A stretch of DNA of 64,000 nt. It comes from Nocardioides abyssi (GTDB lineage Bacteria; Actinomycetota; Actinomycetes; Propionibacteriales; Nocardioidaceae). The stretch covers positions 310,001 to 374,000 of the forward strand of contig NZ_JAUHJR010000001.1 of assembly GCF_030412915.1 (NCBI RefSeq), read 5' to 3'. Shown in pieces: positions 33,470 through 41,539 of this stretch (position 1 is the first letter of the stretch; each line of letters starts with the position of its first letter). Made by a program: the position numbers and the translations under genes. The notes under the pieces were generated by a model. The model was not told the origin of the DNA, made no database searches, and saw nothing but the letters and a program-made list of their open reading frames with translations.

Positions 33470-34405
33470 ATGAGCAAGCCACGTCCCGGGGACGTCGTCG
33501 TCATCACCGGAGCCTCCAGCGGGATCGGCCGCGCGACCGCGCTCGCCGCCGCGCCGGAGGGCGTCCACCTCGTCCTCGCCGCCCGGGGGGTCGGCTCGCT
33601 GGACCTCGTCGCCGCCGAGTGCGACGACGCCGGGGCCGCCTCGACGATGGTCGTGCCGACCGACGTCGGCGACGACCGGGCGGTCGAGGCGCTGGTCGAC
33701 GCGGTGCTCGCGCGCCACGGCCGGATCGACGTCTTCGTCAGCGCCGCCGGCGTCGTCGCCTACGGCCGCACCGAGGAGGTGCCCCAGGAGGTTTTCGACG
33801 GCGTCCTGCGCACCAACCTGCTCGGCAACGCCAACGTCGCGCGCCACGTCGTACCCGTCCTCCGCGGGCAGGACTCCGGCACGCTCACCATCGTCGGCTC
33901 GGTCATCGGCCACATCGCGGTGCCGGGCATGACGGCGTACGCCGTGAGCAAGTGGGGCGTCCGCTCGCTCGCGCGCCAGCTCAAGCTGGAGAACGCCGAC
34001 AAGAAGGGCGTCACGATCTCCTACGTCGCGCCTGGCGGCGTGGACACCCCGATCTACCAGCAGGCGGCCAACTACGACGGCTTCGAGGGCCGCCCGCCGC
34101 CGCCCACCGCGAGCCCCGAGCGGGTCGCCGAGCAGGTCCTGTCCCGGATCGGCCGCGAGGGCGCACGGCCCCAGCTGCTGCTGACCAACGAGGTCATCCG
34201 GTTCGGGTTCAGCGCGCTGCCGTTCGTGTACGACGCGATCATCGGCCCGTTCTTCCGGCACGGCGCGATCGACCGGCTCCGGCCCGTCGAGCCGCACCCC
34301 GGCAACGTGCTGGCCCCTAAGCAGAGCGGCAACAAGCTGCACGGCGACCAGGGCAACGCGGTCATCGGCATCGCCCGCAACGTCCTGACCCACCTGCGCG
34401 GGTGA
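33470..34405 (+). CDS. SDR family oxidoreductase
   Basis: A 311-residue short-chain dehydrogenase: TGASSGIG near residue 14, DVFVSAAGVVAYG (Ser replaces the usual Asn in NxAG), VGSVIG, and YAVSK. The extra C-terminal 60 residues include FFRHGAIDRLRPVEPHPGNVL. ATG 33470 is chosen since the cofactor motif should begin about 14 residues in. It is divergent from rocD and 7 bases before the next gene on the same strand. Substrate unknown. Confidence 0.9.
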   Translation: MSKPRPGDVVVITGASSGIGRATALAAAPEGVHLVLAARGVGSLDLVAAECDDAGAASTMVVPTDVGDDRAVEALVDAVLARHGRIDVFVSAAGVVAYGRTEEVPQEVFDGVLRTNLLGNANVARHVVPVLRGQDSGTLTIVGSVIGHIAVPGMTAYAVSKWGVRSLARQLKLENADKKGVTISYVAPGGVDTPIYQQAANYDGFEGRPPPPTASPERVAEQVLSRIGREGARPQLLLTNEVIRFGFSALPFVYDAIIGPFFRHGAIDRLRPVEPHPGNVLAPKQSGNKLHGDQGNAVIGIARNVLTHLRG

Positions 34406-34412
34406 CGCGGGG

Positions 34413-36002
34413 GTGAGCGAGACCTACGACGCCGTCGTGGTCGGCGCCGGCCCCAACGGGCTGGTCGCCGCCAACCACCTGCTCGACCAGGGCTGGTCGG
34501 TCCTCGTGCTCGAGGCCCAGCCCGACGTCGGGGGCGCGGTCCGCAGCGACCGCGAGGTGCACCCGGACTACGTCCACGACACCTTCAGCGCGTTCTACCC
34601 GCTGGCGGCCGGCTCGCCGACGATCCGGTCCTTCGGGCTGGAGGACCACGGGCTGCGCTGGTCGCACAGCCCGGCGGTCCTCGGCCACTGCCTGCCGTCG
34701 GGGGAGTGGGCGACGCTGCACCGCGACCGCACCGTCACCGCTGCGCTCATGGACGCCCAGCACCCCGGCGACGGCGACGCCTGGCTGCGGCTGTGCGAGA
34801 CGTGGGACCGGATCGGCGACCAGGTCGTCGCCGCGCTGCTGACGCCCTTCCCGCCGGTGCGACCCGCGCTCGGCGCGCTCGCCCGGCTGCCGCGGGTCGG
34901 GGGGCTCGAGTTCGTCCGCGACCTGCTCATGCCGGTCGTCGACCTCGGTCGCCACCGCTTCGGCGGCTTCGCCCCGCGGATCCTCCTCGCCGGCAACGCC
35001 GGCCACTCCGACATCCCCCTCGGCGCCCCCGGCTCGGGCCTGATGGGCCTGCTGCTGACCATGCTCGGCCAGACCGTCGGCTACCCAGTGCCGGAGGGCG
35101 GCGCCGGGATGCTCACCCAGGCGATGGCCTCCCGCGTCCGGTCGCTCGGCGGCACGATCCGCTGCGACGCCGAGGTGACGCGCGTCGAGGTCGAGCGCGG
35201 CCGGGCCGTCGGCGTACGCACCCGCGACGGTGAGCGGTACGCCGTGCGGCACGCCGTCGTCGCCGACGTCGCCGCGCCCCACCTCTACGGCGGGATCGTC
35301 GCCGCCGACGACCTGCCCGCCAGCACCATGCGCAAGATGGAGTCCTTCGAGCTGGACCCCGGCACCGTCAAGGTCGACTGGGCGCTCGACGGGCCGGTGC
35401 CGTGGAAGGTCGAGCCGCCGCACGCGCCCGGCACCTTCCACGTCGCCGACTCGGTCGAGCAGATGGCCGAGGCGCTGCACCACGTCAACGCGCGGACGGT
35501 GCCTGCCAAGCCGTTCATGCTCGCCGGCCAGATGACGACCGCCGACCCGACCCGGTCCCCGGCCGGCACCGAGTCGTTGTGGGCCTACACCCACGTCCCG
35601 CAGGACGTCGCCCGCGACCTCGGCGACGACCCGGTCACCGGCCGGTGGGACGAGGGGGAGTGCGAGCGGTTCGCCGACCGGATGCAGGCGCGCCTCGAGG
35701 AGCTCGCCCCCGGCTTCGGGTCGAAGGTGGTCTCCCGCCGCGTGCTCGGCCCGCACGAGATGCAGGCCCGCGACGCCAACCTCATCGGCGGCGCGCTCAA
35801 CGGCGGCACCTCCCAGCTGCACCAGGAGCTCGTCTTCCGACCGGTCCCGGGCCTCGGACGCTCCGAGACGCCGGTCAAGGGGCTCTACCTCGGCTCGGCC
35901 TCGGCCCACCCCGGCGGCGGGGTCCACGGCGCCTGCGGCATGAATGCCGCCCGCGCGGCCGTCGCCCACCGGCGCGTCCGCCGGATCGTGCGCGGTCGCT
36001 GA
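34413..36002 (+). CDS. Phytoene-dehydrogenase-like FAD oxidoreductase
   Basis: A 529-residue flavoprotein with FAD motif VVVGAGPNGLVAANHL at 8-23, LEAQPDVGGAVRSD, GSGLMGLLLTMLGQTVGYPVPEGGAG and a C-terminal LYLGSASAHPGGGVHGACGMNAA. These fit the CrtI-like NAD(P)/FAD oxidoreductases common in actinobacteria. No phytoene synthase or other carotenoid gene is nearby, so a carotenoid substrate is doubtful. GTG 34413 follows the SDR stop by 7 bases, suggesting an operon. Confidence 0.88.
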   Translation: MSETYDAVVVGAGPNGLVAANHLLDQGWSVLVLEAQPDVGGAVRSDREVHPDYVHDTFSAFYPLAAGSPTIRSFGLEDHGLRWSHSPAVLGHCLPSGEWATLHRDRTVTAALMDAQHPGDGDAWLRLCETWDRIGDQVVAALLTPFPPVRPALGALARLPRVGGLEFVRDLLMPVVDLGRHRFGGFAPRILLAGNAGHSDIPLGAPGSGLMGLLLTMLGQTVGYPVPEGGAGMLTQAMASRVRSLGGTIRCDAEVTRVEVERGRAVGVRTRDGERYAVRHAVVADVAAPHLYGGIVAADDLPASTMRKMESFELDPGTVKVDWALDGPVPWKVEPPHAPGTFHVADSVEQMAEALHHVNARTVPAKPFMLAGQMTTADPTRSPAGTESLWAYTHVPQDVARDLGDDPVTGRWDEGECERFADRMQARLEELAPGFGSKVVSRRVLGPHEMQARDANLIGGALNGGTSQLHQELVFRPVPGLGRSETPVKGLYLGSASAHPGGGVHGACGMNAARAAVAHRRVRRIVRGR

Positions 36003-36059
36003 CGGCGTACGCCGCCCGGCCGCCCTCGCTCCGGGGACCCCCCCGCCCGCGACGCAGCA

Positions 36060-36115
36060 ACGGGGTCGTGTGCCTGAGGACGCGCCATGACGCGTCCTCA
36101 GGCACACGACCCCGT
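36060..36115. terminator. Long perfect hairpin between convergent genes
   Basis: Two exact 25-base complementary arms (36060-36084 and 36091-36115) around the 6-base loop CCATGA. It follows the oxidoreductase stop (36002) and the end of the envelope cluster (36170), so it could stop transcription from both sides. There is no U-tract. Confidence 0.6.
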
Positions 36116-36126
36116 CATCGCGCGCG

Positions 36127-36162
36127 GTCGGGACCCCAGTCGGGACCCCAGTCGAGGCCCCA
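36127..36162. repeat. 12-base tandem repeat, three copies
   Basis: GTCGGGACCCCA occurs at 36127-36138 and 36139-36150, followed by the variant GTCGAGGCCCCA at 36151-36162. It lies just after the end of the small acidic gene on the opposite strand. Confidence 0.7.
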
Positions 36163-36169
36163 GCCGGGC

Positions 36170-36334
36170 TCAGCCCTGGGAGAGGCCGGTCTCCTCGCCG
36201 GAGCCGGCCTCGGCGCCGAGGCCGTCCTCGTCGGACCTCGCGTCGAGCTCGTCCTGGACGTCGGCGATCTCCTGCTGCTCCTCGTTGCGCTCGGTCCCGG
36301 CCTGGTCGTCGTGCTCGGGCGTCTGCTCGCTCAT
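36170..36334 (-). CDS. Small acidic hypothetical protein (54 aa)
   Basis: ATG 36334 has a strong AGGAGG 4-9 bases upstream. The 54-residue product is very acidic and disordered in look (DDQAGTERNEEQQEIADVQD...), with no cysteine or hydrophobic stretch. It is the last gene of the 38260-to-36170 cluster on the minus strand, 98 bases after the DUF3618 gene. No family recognised. Confidence 0.6.
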   Translation of the reverse strand: MSEQTPEHDDQAGTERNEEQQEIADVQDELDARSDEDGLGAEAGSGEETGLSQG

Positions 36335-36432
36335 CGGTCCTCCTGGGACGTGTCGGTCGCTGGGTGGTGCGGACGTACGAAGCGGCGGTACCCCGTGGGG
36401 CACCGCCGCTCTCGTGGAGGTGGGTCGGGGGA

Positions 36433-37053
36433 TCAGCCCTGGACGTCGGAGCGGACGTTGTCCGCCGACGACCGGCCCTCCTCCTTGACGCGCTGGGCCG
36501 ACTCGGTCGCCGACTCCTTGACGTCCTGGGCGACCTGGGTGGCCTGCTCCTTGACGTCCTGGGCGAGCGACTGGCCGGCGTCGCGGGCCTCGTCGAGCAG
36601 CGGCTGACCCTTCTCCTTGGCCGTCTCGATCGTCGAGTGCGCGAGGTCGGCCTCGGCCTTCGTCGACGGGATCAGCGAGGAGATCACCAGGCCGGCGCCG
36701 AAGGCGACCAGCCCGGCTGCGAGCGGCGAGCCCTGCACCTGGTTCTGGGCGCTGCCGACGGCCGAGGAGGCCGCGCCGCGCACGTCGGGGGTCGACATGT
36801 CCGAGGTGCTCGGCACCGCGCCGGAGACGCTGCTGCCGGCGCTGCTCGCCTTGTCCGCGACGGTGTCGCGCACGTCGGAGGCCGTGCCCATGATCTTGTC
36901 CCGCACCCCGGCGACGCGGCCGCGCGCGGCCGCCTTGCGCCGCTCGACGATCGCCGAGGGGCTCACCCGGTCCTGCAGGGCGTCGAGGTCGCCGGCCATC
37001 CGGGCCCGGGTGTCCTCGATCTGGCTGTTCAGCTCTTCTGCGCTCTGGCCCAT
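36433..37053 (-). CDS. DUF3618 domain-containing protein
   Basis: A 206-residue protein. The N-terminal DUF3618 motif is EELNSQIEDTRARMAGDLDALQDRVSP (about 5-31), followed by a long Ala/Ser/Gln-rich amphipathic region, one membrane-compatible segment (AAGLVAFGAGLVISSLIP) and a coiled tail with repeats of AxDVKE type (AQDVKEQATQVAQDVKESA). ATG 37053 overlaps the holin-like gene by 25 bases. Such proteins are found with DUF1469/holin-III genes and general-stress loci; function unknown. Confidence 0.85.
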   Translation of the reverse strand: MGQSAEELNSQIEDTRARMAGDLDALQDRVSPSAIVERRKAAARGRVAGVRDKIMGTASDVRDTVADKASSAGSSVSGAVPSTSDMSTPDVRGAASSAVGSAQNQVQGSPLAAGLVAFGAGLVISSLIPSTKAEADLAHSTIETAKEKGQPLLDEARDAGQSLAQDVKEQATQVAQDVKESATESAQRVKEEGRSSADNVRSDVQG

Positions 37054-37493
37054 TGGGCGTCCTCCTTGAGGGTCTGCTGCGTCTTCGGCAGCTGCGGGTT
37101 GCTCTCCTTGAGGGCCTTGCGGCCGGTGAGTGCGAGGACGCCGGCGACGATCGCCCACACCGCGGTCGCGATGAGCGCTGCCACCTCGAGCGGCATCCAG
37201 TTGTCGAGCAGGAACATGAGCGTCAGCGTCAGGAAGAGCAGGGTGAAGTAGCCGGCCAGGCCGGCGCCGCCGAGGAGGCCGGCGCCCTTGCCAGCCTTGG
37301 CGAACTCCTCCTTCATCTCGACCTTGGCCAGGTCCATCTCCTGCTTGATCAGCGTCGTCAGGTCGTTGGTGACGTCGCCGACGATCTCGCCGAGGCTGCG
37401 CTCGTCCGAGGCGCCCGGCGGCACGGGACCGGTCGGCTGCCCCTTCGGCTGGGCGTCGGGGTCGTGCACCGGCTGGTGCGTCGGCTGGGTCAC
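37029..37493 (-). CDS. Phage holin family protein (holin superfamily III / DUF1469)
   Basis: A 154-residue protein with SLGEIVGDVTNDLTTLIKQEMDLAKVEMKEE (family start) and two membrane helices (GLAGYFTLLFLTLTLMFLL and VAALIATAVWAIVAGVLALTG). Despite the name, chromosomal actinobacterial members are not phage lysis genes; they sit in envelope-stress clusters as here. ATG or GTG start region at 37493 overlaps the preceding gene by 4 bases. Confidence 0.87.
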   Translation of the reverse strand: MTQPTHQPVHDPDAQPKGQPTGPVPPGASDERSLGEIVGDVTNDLTTLIKQEMDLAKVEMKEEFAKAGKGAGLLGGAGLAGYFTLLFLTLTLMFLLDNWMPLEVAALIATAVWAIVAGVLALTGRKALKESNPQLPKTQQTLKEDAQWARAQKS

Positions 37494-38260
37494 GGCCGGT
37501 CCTCCGAGCTCAGGCCGCCACCGCTGTAGCCGGTCTCGTTGCCGGACAGCTCCTCGCGCGACGGCTGGGTCGGCTGGCCCGGGGACGCGCTCGGCATCGG
37601 CGGGTTGGTCGTCGGCGCGCCGGTGGGCGGCGTCACGTCGTCGGCGCCGGCGGGGACCACCGGCTGCGCGGTCGTCGTGGTGCCGGTGCCGGTCGAGGTG
37701 CCCGTCGAGGTGCTCGTCGAGAGGCCGGGCGTGGTCGGCGTCGTGGGCGGCGTGGGCACGGCCGGCGTGCTGGGCGCGGCGGTCGCGCCGGCGATGCCGT
37801 CACCCGCCCCGCGGAGCAGGCGGCCGGCGACCACGCCGGCGGCGAGCGCGCCGAGCAGGAAGGTGCCGGGGCGCTGGCGGGCGAAGCGGCGTACGTCGTC
37901 GAGCAGCTCGCCCGGCTCGCGGCCGTCGAGGCGGCTGCTGAGCGAGCGGACCTGCTCGGCCGCCTGGCGGGTGAGGTCGGTGGCCAGGCCGGCGGGCGCC
38001 TGCTGGGCCATCCCGTCGAGGTCGTCGCCGAGGCTGCCGAGGGTGCCGACGAGCTTGTCGCGCTGCGTGCGCGCTTGCTCGTGGGCCTGGCCGGTGGCCT
38101 GGCCGAGGGCGTCGTTGAGAACGTTCCTGGCCTGCTGGGCCGCCTCGCCGGCGACCTGCTTGGCCTCGTCGGCGGCGGTGCCGGCGACGTGGCGCCCTTC
38201 GTCCGCGGCGGTCGACGCGGCCTGCTGCGCGCGGTCGGCCGCGCTGGTGTCGGTCGTCAT
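37490..38260 (-). CDS. Hypothetical Ala-rich amphipathic protein with Pro/Thr-rich tail
   Basis: A 256-residue protein, first gene of the cluster; ATG 38260 has GGGAGGAA upstream. Residues 1-70 are Ala/Gln-rich amphipathic repeats (AADEGRHVAGTAADEAKQVAGEAA), then a conserved block (LDDVRRFARQRPGTFLLGALAAGVVAGRLLRG) with one hydrophobic segment, as in other actinobacterial holin-III neighbours. The tail is a low-complexity Thr/Ser/Pro stretch (TSTSTGTSTGTGTTTTAQP). Likely membrane-associated; function unknown. Confidence 0.8.
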   Translation of the reverse strand: MTTDTSAADRAQQAASTAADEGRHVAGTAADEAKQVAGEAAQQARNVLNDALGQATGQAHEQARTQRDKLVGTLGSLGDDLDGMAQQAPAGLATDLTRQAAEQVRSLSSRLDGREPGELLDDVRRFARQRPGTFLLGALAAGVVAGRLLRGAGDGIAGATAAPSTPAVPTPPTTPTTPGLSTSTSTGTSTGTGTTTTAQPVVPAGADDVTPPTGAPTTNPPMPSASPGQPTQPSREELSGNETGYSGGGLSSEDRP

Positions 38261-38393
38261 CTGGTTCCTCCCGGATCGGGTCGATGTACCCGCTCCGGTA
38301 GCCCCTGTCCAGACCACTCATCCTCACCCCTGGGAAGGGGGATGAGGCCGGCCGATCGGGGCACCCGACCCGGTCAGGTGCCGGACGGCCCGG

Positions 38394-39842
38394 TCAGCCC
38401 AGCCGCCGCAGCTCCGGCCACCGGGCGGACCACCCGCCGACGGGGTCGCGGCAGACGAACACCGGCCGGCCCTGCTCGTCGTTGTCGAGGTCCACGCCGT
38501 TGTCGACCCGGGTCACCTCGACCAGCGAGCCGCACCACGCCTCGAGGTCGGCCTCGGGGTAGCCGAGGACGACCGCCGGGGCGTCGTCGACCGCGGGCGG
38601 GCCGAGGTCCCACAGGGAGTTGTGCCCGGAGTGGAGGGGCGTGTCGGGGAGCCAGCGCGCGACGGCGCCGGCCTGCCCGTAGTTGCCCGTCACGACGACC
38701 GCGCCCGGCCCGGCCTCGGCCAGGCCGGCCTCGACCGCGTCGACGAGCGCGGGCCACCCGACGGTCTCGCCGGCGTCGTAGTTGACGTCGACGACCGGCG
38801 TGGCGTGCAGCTGCGCGGCCGGCACCACCGGCAGGAACAGCACGGCACCGACGACCGCGCCGACGACGAGCCCGGCGCCGAGCACCGAGCGGCGCACCCG
38901 GGCCGCCCCGCGGCCGGCCCAGGCGACGACGTCGATCGCGCCGGCGGCGAGCAGCGGCACGTAGGCGGGCGCCAGGTAGTAGGGCTTGCCGCCCGTGGCG
39001 GTCACGACGACGGCGAGCACGACCCAGGTGACCAGGAGCCACCGCTGCCCGGGCGAGCGGGCCAGCCGGACCGCGCCGACCACCGCGAGCACCACGCCGA
39101 CCGGTGGGCCGACCAGCCCCGGCTGGGTCGCCCACAGCTCGACCAGGCCCGTGCTGGTGCCCGAGCCGCCCGCGGCGATCGCCTCGGCGAGCTCGAGCTG
39201 GGGCCAGCCGTGCGCCTGCTGCCACAGCAGGTTCGGCGCCCACAGGAGCGCGGCGAGCAGCCCGGCGGCGTACAGGTGGGGCGAGCGGAACGGGTGCCGC
39301 GGCCCGGCCACGAGCAGCGCGACCACGACCGCCCCCGCGAGCAGGACCGGCAACGTCTTGACCTGCAGCCCGACGCCGAGGAGCAACCCGGCGGCCCACC
39401 ACCAGCGCGGGGCCTCCAGCGCGCGCAGCACGAGGAGAAGGAGACCCACCTGGACGAGCAGGTCGTACGTCGAGGTGGAGACCAGGTGCCCGACGGCGAG
39501 GGTGACCGGGGCCAGGCCGACGACCACGGCGGCCAGCACCTGCGCGGCCGCACCGGCCCCGAGGCGACGCGCGACGAGACCGGCCAGCCAGGCGGTCGCA
39601 CCCGCGGCGAGCGCCGACGGCAGCCGGAAGAGCCACAGGTGGCCGCCCGTCACGCCGTCCCACAGGTGGGCCAGCACCGGCACGAGCGGCGGCTGGTCGA
39701 CGTACCCCCACGCCGGGTGGCCGCCCACCAGCACGAAGTAGAGCTCGTCGCGGTGCGGCCCGTAGCCGCCCGCCGCGACCAGCAGGAGCGCGGCGACGCC
39801 GGCCGCGACGAGCGCGAGCCGACGGGTGGCGGGTGCGGGCAC
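38394..39842 (-). CDS. GT39-family (ArnT/PMT-like) glycosyltransferase
   Basis: A 482-residue membrane protein with about ten hydrophobic segments. The first external loop has GPHRDELYFVLVGGHPAWGYVDQPPLVPVLAHL, the conserved acidic (DE) site of dolichol/polyprenyl-phosphate-sugar glycosyltransferases, followed by GLQVKTLPVLL. A soluble C-terminal part (about 360-482) contains VVVTGNYGQAGAVARWLP. Predicted to transfer a sugar from a lipid carrier to an extracytoplasmic acceptor, unknown here. It is convergent with nothing; the envelope cluster lies downstream on the same strand. Confidence 0.87.
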   Translation of the reverse strand: MPAPATRRLALVAAGVAALLLVAAGGYGPHRDELYFVLVGGHPAWGYVDQPPLVPVLAHLWDGVTGGHLWLFRLPSALAAGATAWLAGLVARRLGAGAAAQVLAAVVVGLAPVTLAVGHLVSTSTYDLLVQVGLLLLVLRALEAPRWWWAAGLLLGVGLQVKTLPVLLAGAVVVALLVAGPRHPFRSPHLYAAGLLAALLWAPNLLWQQAHGWPQLELAEAIAAGGSGTSTGLVELWATQPGLVGPPVGVVLAVVGAVRLARSPGQRWLLVTWVVLAVVVTATGGKPYYLAPAYVPLLAAGAIDVVAWAGRGAARVRRSVLGAGLVVGAVVGAVLFLPVVPAAQLHATPVVDVNYDAGETVGWPALVDAVEAGLAEAGPGAVVVTGNYGQAGAVARWLPDTPLHSGHNSLWDLGPPAVDDAPAVVLGYPEADLEAWCGSLVEVTRVDNGVDLDNDEQGRPVFVCRDPVGGWSARWPELRRLG

Positions 39843-39861
39843 GGCGTGACCCTAGAGCGGC

Positions 39862-41445
39862 TCAGCCGTCGAGCAGGTCCCGCACCGCCAGCGACGCGAA
39901 CACCATCGCCGAGCCCAGCGGCGCGCCCGGCCCGGGGTAGACGCCGCCGAAGAGCGACGCGGCCGCGTTGCCGGTGGCGTAGAGGCCGACCATCGGGGTG
40001 CCGTCGATGCGCAGCACCCGGCCGGCGGCGTCGGTGACCAGCCCGCCCTTGGTGCCCAGGTCGGAGAGGACGAAGCGGGCGGCGTGGTAGGGCGGCTGGT
40101 CGCACGGGGTGAGGGCCTTGTTGGGTCCCTGGCCGCCGGCGAAGAACGTGTCGTACTCGTCCTCGCCGCGGCCGAAGTCCTCGTCCACCCCGCTCGCGCA
40201 GAAGCCGTTGAACCGCTCGACGCTCGCCGTCAGGGCGTCGGCGGGCAGCCCGGTGGCCTCGGCCAGCTCGGCGAGCGTGTCGGCGCGCACCCATGTGCCG
40301 GCCGCGAGGTGGGCGTCGTGGTCGCCTTCGGGGATCGCGATCGCCGGCAGCCGGCCGCCCTCGCGGGAGTCGAAGACGAACCACGACGGGATCCGCTCGG
40401 GCGCCTGCGCCATCACCCGCCCGAAGCGGTCGTAGGGCAGGCACTCGTTGCCGTAGCGCCGACCCGTCTGGTCGACCATCAGACCGCTGCGGAAGCCGAG
40501 GGTGAACGCGCCCGCGCCGTCGGGCTGCTCGAGCCCGGGGCAGAACCAGCCGAGGCCGGAGTAGTCGCTCGCCGCACCGATCGCCTCGGCCGCCGTGATC
40601 GGCTCGCCGAGGTTGGTGCCCTCCGGCGCCATCGTCCACGCCGCCGACCCCGGTACGCCGTGCTCCTCGCGCGCCGCGTCGTTGCGCTCGAAGCCGCCCG
40701 ACCCCAGGAGCACCCCGCGCCGGGCGCGGACCTGCACCGGCCCCTCGGCGCTCATCCCGACCACGCCGACGACCCGCGTCGACCCGTCGGGGCCCTCCTC
40801 GCGGAGCAGGCCGGTGACCGGCAGGCCGGTGCTGACCGTGCCGCCGTCGCGGACCAGCATCGCAGCGAGCCGGGCCACGAGCGCCTGGCCGCCGGTCAGC
40901 GTGCGCCGGCCGGGCTCGCCGACCCGGTCGCGCTCCACCGGCGGACGGACCCAGGCGGCCACCTGCTCCGGGAGGTCGTCGCGGCGCACCGCGGACGGCT
41001 GGATCGACCGGCCGCCGGGGACGCGGCCGGGGGCGTCGTAGTACTCCGCGAACGGCACCCACTCGAAGTCCATCAGCTCGTCGGACTCCAGCTCGGCGAC
41101 CAGCTCGGGGGCGTGGGCGAGGAACGCCTCGACCTTCGCGGGGTCCGGGTCCTCCAGGATCGCGCCGAGGTAGCTGCGCGCGCCCTCGGTCGAGTCCGGC
41201 AGGCCGGCGCGCTGCTGCACCGCGCTGCCGGGCAGCCAGCAGGCACCGCCGGAGTAGGCGGACGTGCCGCCGAGGAGGCCGGTCCGCTCGAGCACGACGA
41301 CCGAGAGACCGGCCCGCGCCGCGAGGACCGCCCCGGTCAGGGCGCCACCCCCGGACCCGACCACCACGACGTCGTACTCCTGGCTGTCCTGCCCGGTGCT
41401 GTCCCAGCTGTCCTGCCCGGTGCTGTCCTCAGGGGTGCCGATCAC
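39862..41445 (-). CDS. kstD: 3-ketosteroid delta-1-dehydrogenase-like FAD oxidoreductase
   Basis: A 527-residue flavoprotein of the KstD/fumarate-reductase family: VVVGSGGGALTGAVLAARAG, GGTSAYSGGACWLPGS, RRGVLLGSGGFERND, GVDEDFGRGEDEYD and the C-terminal YPGPGAPLGSAMVFASLA with DLGTKGGLVTD. KstD enzymes remove 1,2-hydrogens of 3-ketosteroid ring A. GTG 41445 is chosen because CACGAT lies 6 bases upstream and a perfect KstR-like box just beyond. A 24-base in-frame duplication encodes DSTGQDSW/DSTGQDSQ at the N-terminus. No other steroid gene is in the window. Confidence 0.85.
   Translation of the reverse strand: MIGTPEDSTGQDSWDSTGQDSQEYDVVVVGSGGGALTGAVLAARAGLSVVVLERTGLLGGTSAYSGGACWLPGSAVQQRAGLPDSTEGARSYLGAILEDPDPAKVEAFLAHAPELVAELESDELMDFEWVPFAEYYDAPGRVPGGRSIQPSAVRRDDLPEQVAAWVRPPVERDRVGEPGRRTLTGGQALVARLAAMLVRDGGTVSTGLPVTGLLREEGPDGSTRVVGVVGMSAEGPVQVRARRGVLLGSGGFERNDAAREEHGVPGSAAWTMAPEGTNLGEPITAAEAIGAASDYSGLGWFCPGLEQPDGAGAFTLGFRSGLMVDQTGRRYGNECLPYDRFGRVMAQAPERIPSWFVFDSREGGRLPAIAIPEGDHDAHLAAGTWVRADTLAELAEATGLPADALTASVERFNGFCASGVDEDFGRGEDEYDTFFAGGQGPNKALTPCDQPPYHAARFVLSDLGTKGGLVTDAAGRVLRIDGTPMVGLYATGNAAASLFGGVYPGPGAPLGSAMVFASLAVRDLLDG
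41383..41428. repeat. 24-base-period tandem duplication in kstD 5' end
   Basis: A 22-base unit at 41383-41404 recurs exactly at 41407-41428. It is in frame within the kstD-like gene, giving two copies of DSTGQDS near the N-terminus. Confidence 0.8.
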
Positions 41446-41451
41446 CGGGGG

Positions 41452-41457
41452 ATCGTG
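41452..41457 (-). promoter_or_regulatory. -10-like CACGAT hexamer for kstD-like gene
   Basis: CACGAT on the minus strand ends 6 bases before GTG 41445; the KstR-like palindrome begins 5 bases upstream of it. Confidence 0.4.
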
Positions 41458-41461
41458 TCGG

Positions 41462-41477
41462 GTAGAACGTGTTCTAC
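41462..41477. promoter_or_regulatory. KstR-type operator
   Basis: GTAGAACGTGTTCTAC is a perfect palindrome. Its inner 14 bases TAGAACGTGTTCTA match the mycobacterial KstR consensus TnnAACnnGTTnnA at every fixed position. It lies 17 bases upstream of the kstD-like start, between the expected -35 and -10 positions. Confidence 0.7.
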
Positions 41478-41539
41478 GCAACCGGTCGTCCCGATCTGGG
41501 GTGCGCCGGCGACCAGGCGGCTGGGATGATGGGGCGGTT

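Noticed and set aside
36127-36162. Possible CRISPR-like array
   Set aside because: The 12-base units are contiguous with no spacers, and there are no cas genes anywhere in the window.
37029-37493. Possible prophage, because of the holin-family protein
   Set aside because: No other phage gene is present. This holin-III/DUF1469 type is chromosomal in actinobacteria and clusters with DUF3618.
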